Assembly: GCA_009763385.1 (NCBI GenBank)
Contig: CM019825.1
Location: forward strand, 115,439,131-115,503,130
Reading direction: 5' to 3'
Length of the DNA: 64,000 nucleotides
DNA from: Coix lacryma-jobi var. lacryma-jobi
Taxonomy: Eukaryota; Streptophyta; Magnoliopsida; Poales; Poaceae
Shown in pieces: positions 32,690 through 43,380 of this stretch (position 1 is its first letter; every line of letters starts with the position of its first letter). The notes beneath the pieces are model-generated. The model had not been told where the DNA came from. It worked only from the letters and a program-made list of their open reading frames with translations, and searched no databases. Position numbers and translations under genes: made by a program.

Positions 32690-33533
32690 TTACCTTAGTG
32701 GGGGAGAGAATCTCCCCCAAGCTTGTCTTTTTGTTATCATCTTTGTTTTTTCACTAGGGTGGATATGGTGGATAGTATGGCGGGTATTATGGAGGATATT
32801 GCGGAGGCGGGTATGGATGTGGATGTTGTGGTGGATACTGGGGAATATATGGTGGTACGGGAATATTGTGGTGTGCATAAAGGTTGGCCCAGTTTCGGCC
32901 ACGAGCTTCCTGAGACTCATGAGCTGCTGCTGGGTTTGGACTGCAGTGTTGTGTATGGCTTCATGGCTGGTGCGCACATGCCGAACTGGTTATTAAGCAG
33001 CTCCATGTCATGACGCTCGCTACGGGACCTGGTTTCCTGCGAAGAAGACATAGAAACTCGGGCACTCTGTACTCCAGACCTGCGTCTACTCCCGGGCTGT
33101 GAAGTGTGCATGGCGTCTCTCTCGTAGTCGTTGTCATCATCAGAGTCTTGGCGTTGAGCTGCCTGAGCCTTCCCACGTGTGTATGGTCCTGAAAAACTCT
33201 GACGACCTCCCACTTGGTGTGCTCGAAGTTGCGGTAGCAGATGGAGTTGAGAGTGGCTAGTTCTTGAGCGGCTAGCCATAAGCCAGTTCCTAGGTCTTGA
33301 ATCCTCAGGGGCTGCGCCTCTTCGTCGGGTTGTTGTTGCGAGTCCTCTGTGTCATGCACCGACTGCCCACTGGAGCTGGTGGTTTGAGAGGGTCTTGATG
33401 ATGGGCTCCTGCTGAGAGCTGCACGCATTTTCTTTGCAGCGGACTTGAGTGGGTTCTTCATGCCTGGTAAAATGATGAACACTAATCGAGCAAGAGAGGT
33501 TAGTGGTAAGTGATAACCCTTCTTACCCGCCAA
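32690..33533 (-). pseudogene. Extra ORF of A, function unknown (frameshifted)
   Basis: The minus-strand frame 33533-32961 codes for about 190 residues: a basic, Ser-rich N-terminus, then LATLNSICYRNFEHTKW. A one-base shift near 33200 moves the likely continuation to the frame ending at 32917 and beyond (Asp- and Ser-rich, RQDSDDDNDYERDAM). The R-x-F-x-HT segment weakly recalls an uncharacterised ORF seen in grass Athila-like elements. I would not assign env: no signal peptide or membrane helix is visible. It lies where pol or env would be, downstream of the protease. Confidence 0.45.
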
Positions 33534-34139
33534 TTACCTCTCTTGATTTCGTTGAGTGTTGATCACTAAACAACGAACAAGAGTGTCAAAATTTTTTGCT
33601 GGTGGCTCTGGTGAAGCAACATAGGAAGGAGTGTGTGAATAAAAAGGAGGGAGGAGAGAGTGTTGCAGGAGCAAGACAAGGGGTCGGGTGACCCCGGGGT
33701 ACTCCCCCATTTGCATGTGACAAGCTTGAGTTAGTGGGTGTCAATCCTTGCCTAGCATCTTTGCAATAGAACATGTCTCCTTGGATGCTTGCTCTTCTTT
33801 CTTGAAGTGAGTGATGGGTGGAAGAAAGAACAAAAGGAGGGAGCAAGACATGACCTTGGCTAGTTGGCATGATGTGCTCACGGGGTGCATTGTCCAAATG
33901 GTGGTTTGCTTAGGAGTTAAGCAAATGTCTTAACCAAGGTTGGCAAGGAGTGATAGAATTAAGGGTTGCATGAGTGAAATTAGGAAGAGGGATTACCTAC
34001 TTCCTCATGTTACTCATGAATGATTGAGTATGTGCACTCCTCTCATTATTTAAGCAAGAGATGAGAGAGAGATCATTATTCTAGGTCCTAGAATGCAAGT
34101 CGACAAGTATATGTTTGTTGATTCTTGCATCTCTATCTA
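33534..34139 (-). other. A interior spacer, non-coding
   Basis: No supported frame. A dyad-like GGGGTCGGGTGACCCC lies at about 33683-33698. Confidence 0.5.
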
Positions 34140-34990
34140 GATGGCTCATGTCAGAAGGTGAGATGAGGTGGGCCCTACCATGGGGTCGGCACCCCATCAT
34201 CCCCACTTAAATTGTTCTGAGCAGAGTATACTAGTACTAGAATATGAAAGTGCACACAGAGTGACTGAAAATATTTTGAAGATTAGCATACTAGCTTTAT
34301 TTACATGTTCAATTAGAGCAATGTAGATTATCATGCAATTTCTTAAGTGTTGTCGTGGATGTAACAAATGTTGCATTGGGAGCATCTCATGAAATGCAAG
34401 TTGGTAGGTGACTAGCACCTGGGTGGGGTCGGCCGACCCCACCATACACCCTGTGAGATGCTGTCCATAATCAAGTGCCTAATGTTGCCATGTGATCATT
34501 GAAAAGTGCTAAAAGAACAAAGTTGCCACCTGAGCCAAGGTTCATCTGTGAATTTATCAAAATAGAATGCTAAAGACATGCTATGTGGAAGTAGGCTATG
34601 GATATGAAAGGAGCATATGCTATGTTATGGCATGATTGAAGAAGATCAAAAGTTGGCAGGTGAATGGATGTGGAGGAGAGATGGGGTCGGTGAAGCCCCC
34701 TATGGCACTGTGTCTAAGTTACTAGATGTGCAGTTAGGGAGTAAGTTATGCTTAATCATGATGTAATGGTTGCACTAAGACTGTGTATGCTTAAAACTAA
34801 AAGACTTGAGAGGTTGCCATGCAGTTCAAATGATCAAAAGGCTAAGAAGTGACATGCTATGTAGGCTTGTATGAAAGGAGCATATCATGATGGCATAGAT
34901 TTAATATGGCAGGTGATGACCAGTGGGTCGACCCCCCTAGTCCCACTTGGTGTCTAAGTGGTGTTAACTAATGATTAAGTTAGTTTTATA
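34140..34990. repeat. Imperfect tandem repeat of about 250 bp in A interior
   Basis: Repeated blocks share ACATGCTATGT, GAAAGGAGCATAT, TGGCAGGTGA and TGTCTAAGT in the same order (for example at 34575 and 34851). Each repeat holds a family A dyad or its remains, near 34184, 34431, 34686 and 34927. Spacings are 241-255 bp. Confidence 0.6.
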
Positions 34991-35031
34991 TTTTACTTCA
35001 ACAGAAAAGGTGTGAGAAATTGTAATGAAAG

Positions 35032-35631
35032 TTAAATTAAGTGTTGTGTACTTCCTTGATGGAAGTGATTTCTCGGTCCTGTAGCAGGTCCTTGGACCGG
35101 GGTAGGAATTTTCTTCGGAAGTGTTGCCGGTTGTATCACCTTTTTCTTCCATATTCGCTTGCTTTTTGCCCGTGGTTTTGGATTGGCCTTCTTCTTTATA
35201 CTATACATGAGACTGACTACCTCCACGTCCACGGCCATGATTAGAGAGCATTGTGCAAGCTTGGGTTTGAAGTTGAATTTCTCTTGGGTCCCATTAATAT
35301 TGAACTGAATTTCTCTGGCTCCAACATCAATATGTGCATTGGCGGTGCTGAGAAATGGTCTTCCGAGGATAAGTGAATTCTTCTTGTCTACTTCCATGTC
35401 TAGTACCACGAAATCCACGGGGATGAAGAATTCACGTATCTTGACGGGAATATTCTCCGCTGTCCCCGCCGGATGGCGAATTGATTGATCCGCTAACTGC
35501 AAATATATTGATGTAGGGGACAAAACGGCATGGCTTAGTTTATCAAAGATTACCTTTGGCATGACACTGACGCTTGCTCCCAAGTCGCAGAGTGCATGCT
35601 CGAAGTGTTGTGTTTCCAATGGAGCATTCAA
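35032..35631 (-). pseudogene. A aspartic protease (retropepsin, Athila type)
   Basis: A 199-codon minus-strand frame. Near the start it has ALCDLGASVSVMPKVIFDKL, the D-x-G-A active site in the Athila/Tat form. The flap side and LILGRPFLSTANAHIDV (the conserved ILGRPFL block) follow, then FNINGTQEKFNF. The retropepsin fold is about 120 residues. The rest is a basic Lys/Pro-rich tail that ends in a stop, with no RT after it. The domain looks intact, but the link to Gag upstream is frameshifted near 35840. It would mature Gag in the particle. The best-preserved domain in A. Confidence 0.87.
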
Positions 35632-35820
35632 TGGTGGGACACCCAGGATCCTTCTTCTTTTCCGGCACTTGGTTTAATATAGCCGCGCTGCATTCTCTCG
35701 GTTAATTCCTCAGGTTGGCCTGCGTTTCGGAGTTTCGTTGTGTCGGATTAGGTACTTGGCATGTTGACCTGCATTGCACAAGTAATATTCATGAATCACA
35801 CGAATTATTGACCCTGACGA

Positions 35821-37355
35821 TTACCTCGACGAATTTGCCGAATTGTTCGTCGGTTGTTTGTTCCTCGTCATTGGAAAGGGAAGCAATCTACTGGTGTCGT
35901 AGAACTCGTGTGGAGCCGTCTTTCCATGGAACTTGGTGTCATCTTCCTTGGATGGTTGTTCCTCTTCTTCTTCTTCTTCTGCCTCATCTTCCTTGTCTTT
36001 TCTCGTACTCCTCCTTGTTGTTATATTAGGATTTGGTGGATCACGAGTGGTCTTACCCCCTCTCGTGGTCACCGCATTTAAGGTGTTGCAAGAATTTACA
36101 GAAGATGGAATAGTAGTAGCTATTTGTGCTAATTGAGACTCTAATATTTTATTAAAGTTCAATTGATCTTTGACAGAAGAAGCAAGAGAATCAGTTTTAG
36201 AAGTTAAAGACTCAAGAACCTTGTCATTAGCTAGCAATCTTTTATTCATTTCTTCATTGATTTTAGCTTGCTTTATGACAAGATCTTTAAGTGAAGGCCA
36301 ATCGGGGTTACCTTGGCCTTTGAAGCGCGAAGTCGTTCCTCCTTGTTTAGGTTGCCCATTGTTGGTGGCATACACAACTTTATGGCTTACATTTTGCACC
36401 TCGCTCTCTTGATTTGATTTGTATGCATGTGCTGAGGCGTACTGTTGGATGGCTTCTCGATCTTTCTTGAACTTGGCTCGTTCGTCCAATTTCTTCATCA
36501 AGAGCTCCATCTTGTTGGAGATGGCATTCACTTCTTCAATGGTGTTTATGCCTCTCTTCTTAGGTTGAGGACGTTCTCCACTCCACCCTTGATTTGTCAC
36601 TATGTTCTCAATGAGATTCTTGGCTTGAGTGATATTCAGGGAGGTGAACGATCCTCTTGCAGCGGCATCATGGTGACTACGGGCTACTGGAGTTAGCCCA
36701 TGATAGAACCTTGAATCAGGAGCCATTCCTTGATTCCATGATGTGGACATTCTCGGATGTATTCCTGAAGACGTTCCCATGCTTCGGGAATAGTCTCGTC
36801 TGCCTGCTGTTGGAAGCTCAAAATCATGGCCCGTAGAGCAGATGTCTTGCCCATTGGGAAGAATTTCGTGAGAAATGCATTGGCACACCTTCTCCAGGTG
36901 TTAACATCATCGGGTTGAGCGTAAAACCATTGTTTCGCTTTCCCAATCAAAGAGAATGGGAATAAGCGAAGACGGATGGCATCAGCTGTGACCCCTTTGA
37001 TGGCAATGGTGCCACACACCTCTAGAAAGTGTTGGAGATGTGCATTTGCATCCTCATGTGGCTTTCCACTAAATGTACTGGCTTGCACCATAGAGATTAG
37101 CGATGGCTTAAGCTCAAAGTCTACTTCTTCTACTTCTACTCTCGGTCCTAAAGTTATTCGGGCGACTGAGGGAGATGAGAAGTCAGAGACTGAGGGGTTA
37201 GCCATTGGCTGCTTGAACGATGGTGTTGAGCCTCCTTCCTTGAGTGAATCCAAGTGTGAGCTGAATCTCCGCTGGGACACTAGACGACGTCTAATTCTCC
37301 TTCGGGATATCTCAGGGTTTTCTAATGTGGTTGCCTTGAATTGGTACTCACTCAT
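35821..37355 (-). pseudogene. A Gag (retrotransposon gag capsid domain), one frameshift
   Basis: The minus-strand frame 37355-36693 holds the capsid: ANAHLQHFLEVCGTI, then LFPFSLIGKAKQWFY (the conserved gag helix) and WERLQEYIRECPHHG. It then shifts frame near 36710 and continues as FYHGLTPVARSHHDAAARG, LIENIVTNQGWS and a long charged region (LMKKLDERAKF, ending in an acidic EEEEEEE stretch near 35955). There is no CCHC knuckle, as is usual for this lineage. Gag forms the virus-like particle. The single shift means only the N-terminal two-fifths could be made. Start chosen at the Met at 37355, about 120 bp from the PBS. Confidence 0.87.
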
Positions 37356-37477
37356 ACACTACCTTGCTTCACAATATAGAGAAGCAAAGGCAGAGGGGTA
37401 AACCCCTACAACTAATTGATACTAAACTAAAGATAGATTTCTGGATTCGTTCTTATTAAAAATTTCTAGGCTATGCT

Positions 37478-37495
37478 TCCCCGGTAACGGCGCCA
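37478..37495 (-). other. A primer binding site (tRNA-Asp type)
   Basis: The minus strand reads TGGCGCCGTTACCGGGGA, one base from the tRNA-Asp 3' end complement, 8 nt from the LTR. This is the outermost copy and so the working site. Confidence 0.88.
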
Positions 37496-37503
37496 GAAAT
37501 GCT

Positions 37504-38006
37504 TGTTGGTATTTCTTAGCGTCGCTACTAAGAATAGAGTTTTAATCTATCCCCGGCAATGGCGCCAGAAATGCTTGTTGACACTTCTTAAAACAATCAC
37601 TAAAAGTAGACTATGGAGCCTAACCCCAGCAACGGCGCTAGAAGTGTCTTGATTGGTAAAACTAATGACTATTGGATAATTCCGCAAGCGCACAAAATTA
37701 CTGATGTAGCACTTCACCCGGGAGTATTCCAAGGTATCGTATTTATTTTATCCCAAAGGAAGCGATGACTAGAAAGACTAACAAGAAAAGCGATCCTATC
37801 TTAGATTAGCTGCAACTAATGTAGAGGGTGATAAACGAAGGATAAAAGGAAGGTGATGGTCCAGGATAATCAAATGAGATAATTAAAGGTAACTAGTGCA
37901 GTATAGCTAGGTGGGAGGACAACGACTGAGAAAGGTTCCTGTGAAATTCTTAATCCACTCCCGTGTTCTAATTAATCAAATAGTAGATACTACTAGGATT
38001 GATTAC
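37504..38006 (-). repeat. A 5' LTR, first segment (with two PBS-bearing modules)
   Basis: Modules at 37504-37575 and 37576-37649 repeat those of the 3' LTR; the first again holds a PBS-like sequence (CCCCGGCAATGGCGCCAG). The segment ends at the target site ATTAC of C. Confidence 0.88.
38002..38006. repeat. C target site duplication, left (ATTAC)
   Basis: Exact match to 47817-47821. Confidence 0.92.
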
Positions 38007-38766
38007 TGTTGGTAGTTCTTAGCTTCACTAAAGATAGAGCTAGGCAACTATCCCCGGTAACGTCCCAGAAATGCTTGTTGACACTAGCCAACGTCGTTAC
38101 TAGGAGTAGACTATGAAATCTATTCCAGGCAACGGTGTCAGAAGTGCTTGAAGCAAGTCTGGTCACTATACCTAAAGGAATGAAGCTAAAGCAGCTATCT
38201 ACTAATGTCAAGTGGGGTTGTCAATCCCGACACTAGTAGGAGCTAGCTAGAGAGATTGCAATCTACGAAGAGGAGATTCTGCAAGCGCACAGAACTATCG
38301 TAGTAGCACTTCGCCTGGGAGTACCAGGTGTCGATTTATTTGATCCCAAGGGAAGGCTAGGGGTGTAGGGTAGTCGAGTCAAGGAGGGGATGAGAGTCGA
38401 AGAAAAGAGAAAAAGGAAAAAGGAGAGAAGGGAAAAGAGGGGATGGAAGGCTAGAAAGAATATGTGGTGGATAGGTAAGGGTGAAATGGATGGCTAAGGT
38501 AATGGTGATAACTAGATAGATAGGGGGTAACTAAGGGTAACTAACTAGTAACTATAAACTACTAACTACTCCTAGATAACCACAGAGCAAGATAACTACG
38601 AAGCAGGACAGGCAAATGTCAATAAAGCAACCTAGTTAAGTAAAGTTTTATTCCTATCTTATCAAGTATCGAGGCGTACTAGCCTTTACCACTGACTTAG
38701 GTTGAACGCTAGCACAACGAGCCTTACTGTTAAACTGGGCAACTACGTGGTGGAATTCAAGGTGCA
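38007..38766 (-). repeat. C solo LTR, U5-side segment
   Basis: Holds two modules ending CCCCGGTAACGTCCCAG and CCAGGCAACGGTGTCAG, decayed PBS copies, then the U5 core. Ends at the B3 target site GTGCA. Confidence 0.85.
38762..38766. repeat. B3 target site duplication, left (GTGCA)
   Basis: Partner at 46594-46598 is GCGCA; one C/T difference. Confidence 0.8.
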
Positions 38767-39679
38767 TGTTGACATTCGTTAGTGCAAATAAGAATATGAA
38801 AGATTCCGCAAGCGCATAGAATATCATTGTAGCATTTTATCGGGAGTATTCCAGGATTGTTATTTATATTTTACCACTGGGAAGCTAGGGTCAAGAATCT
38901 GATAACTCACTATCATGCATCTACTAACTTAGAGTACTAATTAGACTAAAGCAGGAGTGAATGATATATGATAAGATATGAATGAAAGCACATAAAAGAG
39001 AATTAATGATAAATGTATAGATAAATATAGCGGGAGGACAACGGGAGAGATCAAGGTTCCTATGCACTTCTCTATTACTTGAGTTCTAAGGTAACAAGGA
39101 TGAAAAGATATAGCAGTCATATAATAACACTTCGGGACATCAGAACACCAACCACAGAAAGGGATGAGAAGGGGGTTTGGGAAGCTCTGACTACGGTCCT
39201 ACGAACATCAACCCGAACGTGGTGGAATACGTCGGCCATCAGGGCTGTCACCACCTGGGGCTACCACAACTATCCGTGGGTTGACCGCAACCTTAGGTAA
39301 CCTATAGACTAAACACCAAGTCTAATCTATCGATTACTACTCTAATTATGGCCTATAACTAGAGCACTCGATACGAGCGGAGATCCTATGCTAGAAAATA
39401 ACAACTATACTAATCATAATATGACATGCATAAAGTAAATAGAGAAGATAAATATATTAAAGCATAAGTCTTACAAAGAAAAGATACAAAGACATACCAA
39501 AACTCTGAAGACTCCTCCGGAACCAGAGCGCAGCTCCGCTCTCCCTAACTCCCGACTAGAGCTAAGCTATTACATTGGAAAATCTAAACCTAATTCTCTA
39601 GGGAGGAGAGGTTGTCCTTCGAGGGACGCCTCTACAAAGACTCCCAGATGATCATGGTGTCTCAGGGGGGTCCTGGTTT

Positions 39680-39686
39680 TTATATA
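39680..39686 (-). promoter_or_regulatory. TATA box of B3 3' LTR
   Basis: The minus strand reads CCCCTATATAAAAACC. Confidence 0.7.
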
Positions 39687-39830
39687 GGGGCTCCTGACCT
39701 CCCATCCACCTTGAGCAAGCGATGTGGTACTAAATCCTTCGTCATATGCACTTGGGCCTAAATGGGCCAAAACGTGTTGGAGAGGTCGGTTGGAGTGCGT
39801 CGAAGGGGAGCGAGAATGGGCCCAACACCC

Positions 39831-39864
39831 GACCGGCCGGTCTAGGGAGGAGACCGGTCGGTCT
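39831..39864. repeat. Dyads in B3 3' LTR
   Basis: GACCGGCCGGTC (39831-39842, perfect) and AGACCGGTCGGTCT (39851-39864), about 170 bp upstream of the TATA box, followed by GACAGGTGGGCCC. Confidence 0.85.
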
Positions 39865-39913
39865 CCGCCTACGACAGGTGGGCCCCTCCTTCCGTGGGTC
39901 GCCTTCTAGTGTC

Positions 39914-39946
39914 TTTTGGAATGTTCTGGAATGTTCTAGAATCTTC
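39914..39946. promoter_or_regulatory. Heat-shock element, B3 3' LTR (6 of 7 units)
   Basis: Six perfect contiguous GAA/TTC units; the outermost is TTT. About 230 bp upstream of the TATA box. Confidence 0.77.
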
Positions 39947-40226
39947 CATATCGTATCCATCGAGGACTCTCTCATCGGGACTCCAAATGTAGCAAACCAT
40001 ATGTCCGTTTCGATCGTCTCAACGAGCTCTTCGCAATGGTGTGCTCTGTTTCATCACTTGAGATACTTTTATATGGTGAAATATTGATAATCCTGCAAAA
40101 CAAGTGAGAGCACCAAAACTCGTGGAACTTGTTAGAATCAAACCCTACAACTATGCTTTATGGTTCATTTCATGTCATTCTATGCATTAGTTGATGGTAT
40201 AATATTGACATTAAGGACCGTCAACA

Positions 40227-40241
40227 AGTTCCCCCAAGCTT
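40227..40241 (-). other. B3 polypurine tract
   Basis: The minus strand reads AAGCTTGGGGGAACT at the LTR edge. Confidence 0.87.
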
Positions 40242-43204
40242 ACCCTTTGCTAGTCCCTTAGCAAAGCCAAACTCAACAATGGATCAGGAGTTGCTGCAAT
40301 ATCTGCACTTCTAACAAGTACACATGCACTCAAACAAAAGTTCTCATTTGGATTAGAAAAAGATATCATATTATTTATCACGGGGCTTAGTACTTTACCT
40401 TGAATCTTGAGTAATGGAATGATAGAACGATCAAATCAAGCACCGTGTCTCTAGTTCTTTCACTTCACCATTATCCCGGAGTTTTTATGAATTTTCAAAA
40501 AGCTCATATGTTGCCAAATTAAACAATGGATCCAAAGAGAAAGTCAACCATACCATTGAATCGAGAAGTGCATGTGTATGGAAAATGGAGGCGAATGCTC
40601 TTTTGAATATATCACTCTCTTTTGTCTATTAGAAACACATGGCTATCAGGCTACTTCTACTATCAGGCACGTGCCCATTTTTTCTGATATTCATATATAT
40701 TTCTTTTCTATTCTCTCTTTTTTTTCTTCGAGGTTCCAGACACTTGTCCCTTTTTATTTCCTCGGGATCTATCTTTTTGAGGTTTCGGACACTTGTCCCT
40801 TTTTATTTCCTCGGTTTTTTTTTTCTCTTTTTTTTCAATAGCCACATGCTTCCAACAAACTTTTGAGAGGATTGGAACAAATAATCATGAGCATTTATGC
40901 GGAAGATGGATGAAATGTGTAAGTGATCTCAATTCAATAGCATGATAACTTCTCATAGGGTCAACAAAGCTTAATTTAACTCAATGCAATTATTGGTCAT
41001 ATTAATATTGGAAACTCTCCGGAACTCTAGTGTTGTTTTAGAACAAGATAATAGTAGCTCAGATCATCACATATCATATCTGTCAATTACCTAGACTCTG
41101 GATCAAGCATTTGCTACCCATAAATTTAATTTTATTTTAAGGCATCATTAATTGTTAATCTTAAGAGAACTCATGCTTGAAGGCTAGGTACTAGAGAGAA
41201 ATACAATAGAGCAACCATTCATCATTTCCATTTAAAAAATTAGGGAGAGAGTTCTTCAGATTTGACATGCTTTATTTATTGAATCTAACACACTATAACC
41301 TATTATTTAAAATATTAAGATAGTAGTAAGACATACCTGAATCACGAAGATAACGAGGTGCGTCTCCCCCAAGCTAATCCATTCGATCGCATCGAGCCTT
41401 CATGTGCCCGAATATTTTTGTTCTCTTTTTTTTTAATTAATGGTGAGCCTTCATGTGCCACATATTTTTTTTGTTTTGTTTTATTTTATTTATGTATAGA
41501 AAGAAATTTAAGAGGATAAGGATACTTACCTGGATACATGGGGGTGCCTTCCCCCAGGCTGAATGTTGACGTAGTCGTTCATTCTTGCCATGTAGCGAAC
41601 TGGCAGTGAAAATGTTCTTCCTCTATCAGAGCATAATTGATGTTGATGGTTGTTGAAATAGTGCTCCAACAGTGGATGGAACATCCACTTCCTCGTCAGC
41701 TTTTCTTGGTCATTCAATCCTGTGAAACTCAAATAGACAACAAAACTTGTGGAATAAATTAAGCATTAGTGGTTGGCCACTCAAGCCTTAGTTGTCTAGA
41801 GTTTCAGTAAGATCTCATTCTCAATATTTTTTTATATTTTTATATACTTTTTTATGATGCAAAAGTGCAATAAGATGAATGCATATTTATTTTGTTTTTA
41901 TGCCACCACGGTGAATATTTCATGTGGGTTTTTACACATCACAGAATTATTCACATGGGACTTTAGGTTTTATGATGCAATGCAATAAGTAAAATATTTT
42001 TATTTTCTCTTTTTTTATGTAATGCTGATGCAGAGAAGTAAATATGCTATGGAGAGATGATGATGGAAAGTAAATATGCAAACTGGAAACTAATGCAGAA
42101 AAGATAAATATGGATAACTACCGATTTACTTTTCGGCGAGGGTTCAATGTTTTAAGTCCTCTGAACAGGACTTCTCACCATGTTCATTCCTGAGGTGCAT
42201 CATTTGATTCTGATATATAGACCTTGATAACTACACCTCTTGATATAGTGTCACTCATGTTCTTCGTTCGCCAGCAATTTGAAGTGAAACATTAATTGTG
42301 AAAGCTGGTAGCATCTTGCTCAGTGTGCATGTTCTTGTAGATCCAGGACCTTCACTCTGTAGAATTTGGGAGTTGACAAACCCCTCTATGTTTTGCTCAA
42401 GAGTGTGTCCTGCTCATAAAGACAAGGTAGAGATCAAGTGCATGGGCTCTGTTGGTGGAAAAACACCAACAGAACCAAAAGTTTTGTTCATTCCTCTCTA
42501 ACCTTAGGCACATTGAACAAGATGAACTTGTTGTTTATGTGTTCTATTTAATCTTAACATGAGTGATAGGATTAAAAGATGAGCATGAAAGTAGCATCTT
42601 AAAATATTTAACATATCAGATTACTTAACCCAAGGAAGGATAATCTATGTATAGTTTGTCGATCTTTTCATGATTGTGATATATCATCTTCCAAAGGTTA
42701 GATGCACAACATTTTAGCTCATTTAGATAGTGAGATAGTGAGATTCAAGAAAGTAAAGCCATGAATAAAGAGTAAAGAACTGAACATGTTGAGTTAATTA
42801 GGTTGGATCAAGTGAGGTGCAACTTAAACATGTTTGGTTCTTTATTTATGCGCATACCAGAATAAAGAGAAGCTTTTAAAGTGATGGTCACTTACCTTGA
42901 AATGTTACTTTATCATTAAAGAGTGATTGTGTCAAACCATCTTGTGGAAGCTTCTCTTGTCTAGCTGGTTGTTGTTCATGACTAGCTTGTCTTCTCTTGC
43001 CTATCTCTTAGTGGGCCAGCTGAGTTTTGTTCTCAACAGATCCAGACGATGGAGACTTTGTCAGCTATTCTTTTGATTTGTAGACTCCGACTATCTCTTC
43101 ATCTTCTAATTCTTGCAGTGCAGTGGCTTCATCCTTCATGATGTCCCCCTCAATTCCTGGCAGTTGGTTCTTCATTTGTCGGTTGAGTCAATGTCTTCTC
43201 TTGG
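40242..43204 (-). other. B3 interior, non-coding
   Basis: AT-rich. The part to about 42290 is shared with B1. I see no domain. A short duplicated block around 40740 and 40790 contains GACACTTGTCCC. 42300-43200 has no relative elsewhere in the window. Confidence 0.6.
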
Positions 43205-43380
43205 TTTTCTTCGGCTGCTCATAAATGGTGTAGCTGTTGAAGAAGCAGCGACCTTTTGATCGAAGATCCAAAAGTGGACGTCTCCAGGTTCGACATAGAT
43301 GACAACATTGGTGGTGTTCAAGAACGATTTTTCAAGAATGAGTGATGGATCATATTCTTCTTCTTGACTGGGGCAGCGTC
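43205..43380 (-). pseudogene. B3 retropepsin C-terminal remnant
   Basis: The minus strand reads PSLILEKSFLNTTNVVIYV, then VHFWIF. This fits the C-terminal strand of an Athila/Tat protease (A has LILGRPFLSTANAHIDV), with GRP changed to EKS. The D-x-G-A motif is not seen upstream. Just before it (about 43480-43570) is a Gln-rich stretch, QLQQQQGLQFQLMNMLLKK, of unknown role. It indicates that B3 descends from a coding Athila-like element. Confidence 0.5.

Larger units (their letters stand above)
38767..40226 (-). repeat. B3 3' LTR
   Basis: On the minus strand it starts TGTTGACGGTCC (40226) and ends AATGTCAACA (38767). Carries the U5 core GATTCCGCAAGCGCA, TATA box, dyads and heat-shock element. 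Confidence 0.93.

Noticed and set aside
32723..33013. + strand frames with Met/Gly/Val repeats near 32723-33013
   Set aside because: They are the reverse of the Ser/Thr/His-rich minus-strand ORF of element A; direction and context favour the minus strand.
42298..42501. 67-codon frame at 42298-42501 and other short frames in B3
   Set aside because: No known motif, no conservation in B1, and length expected by chance in AT-rich DNA.
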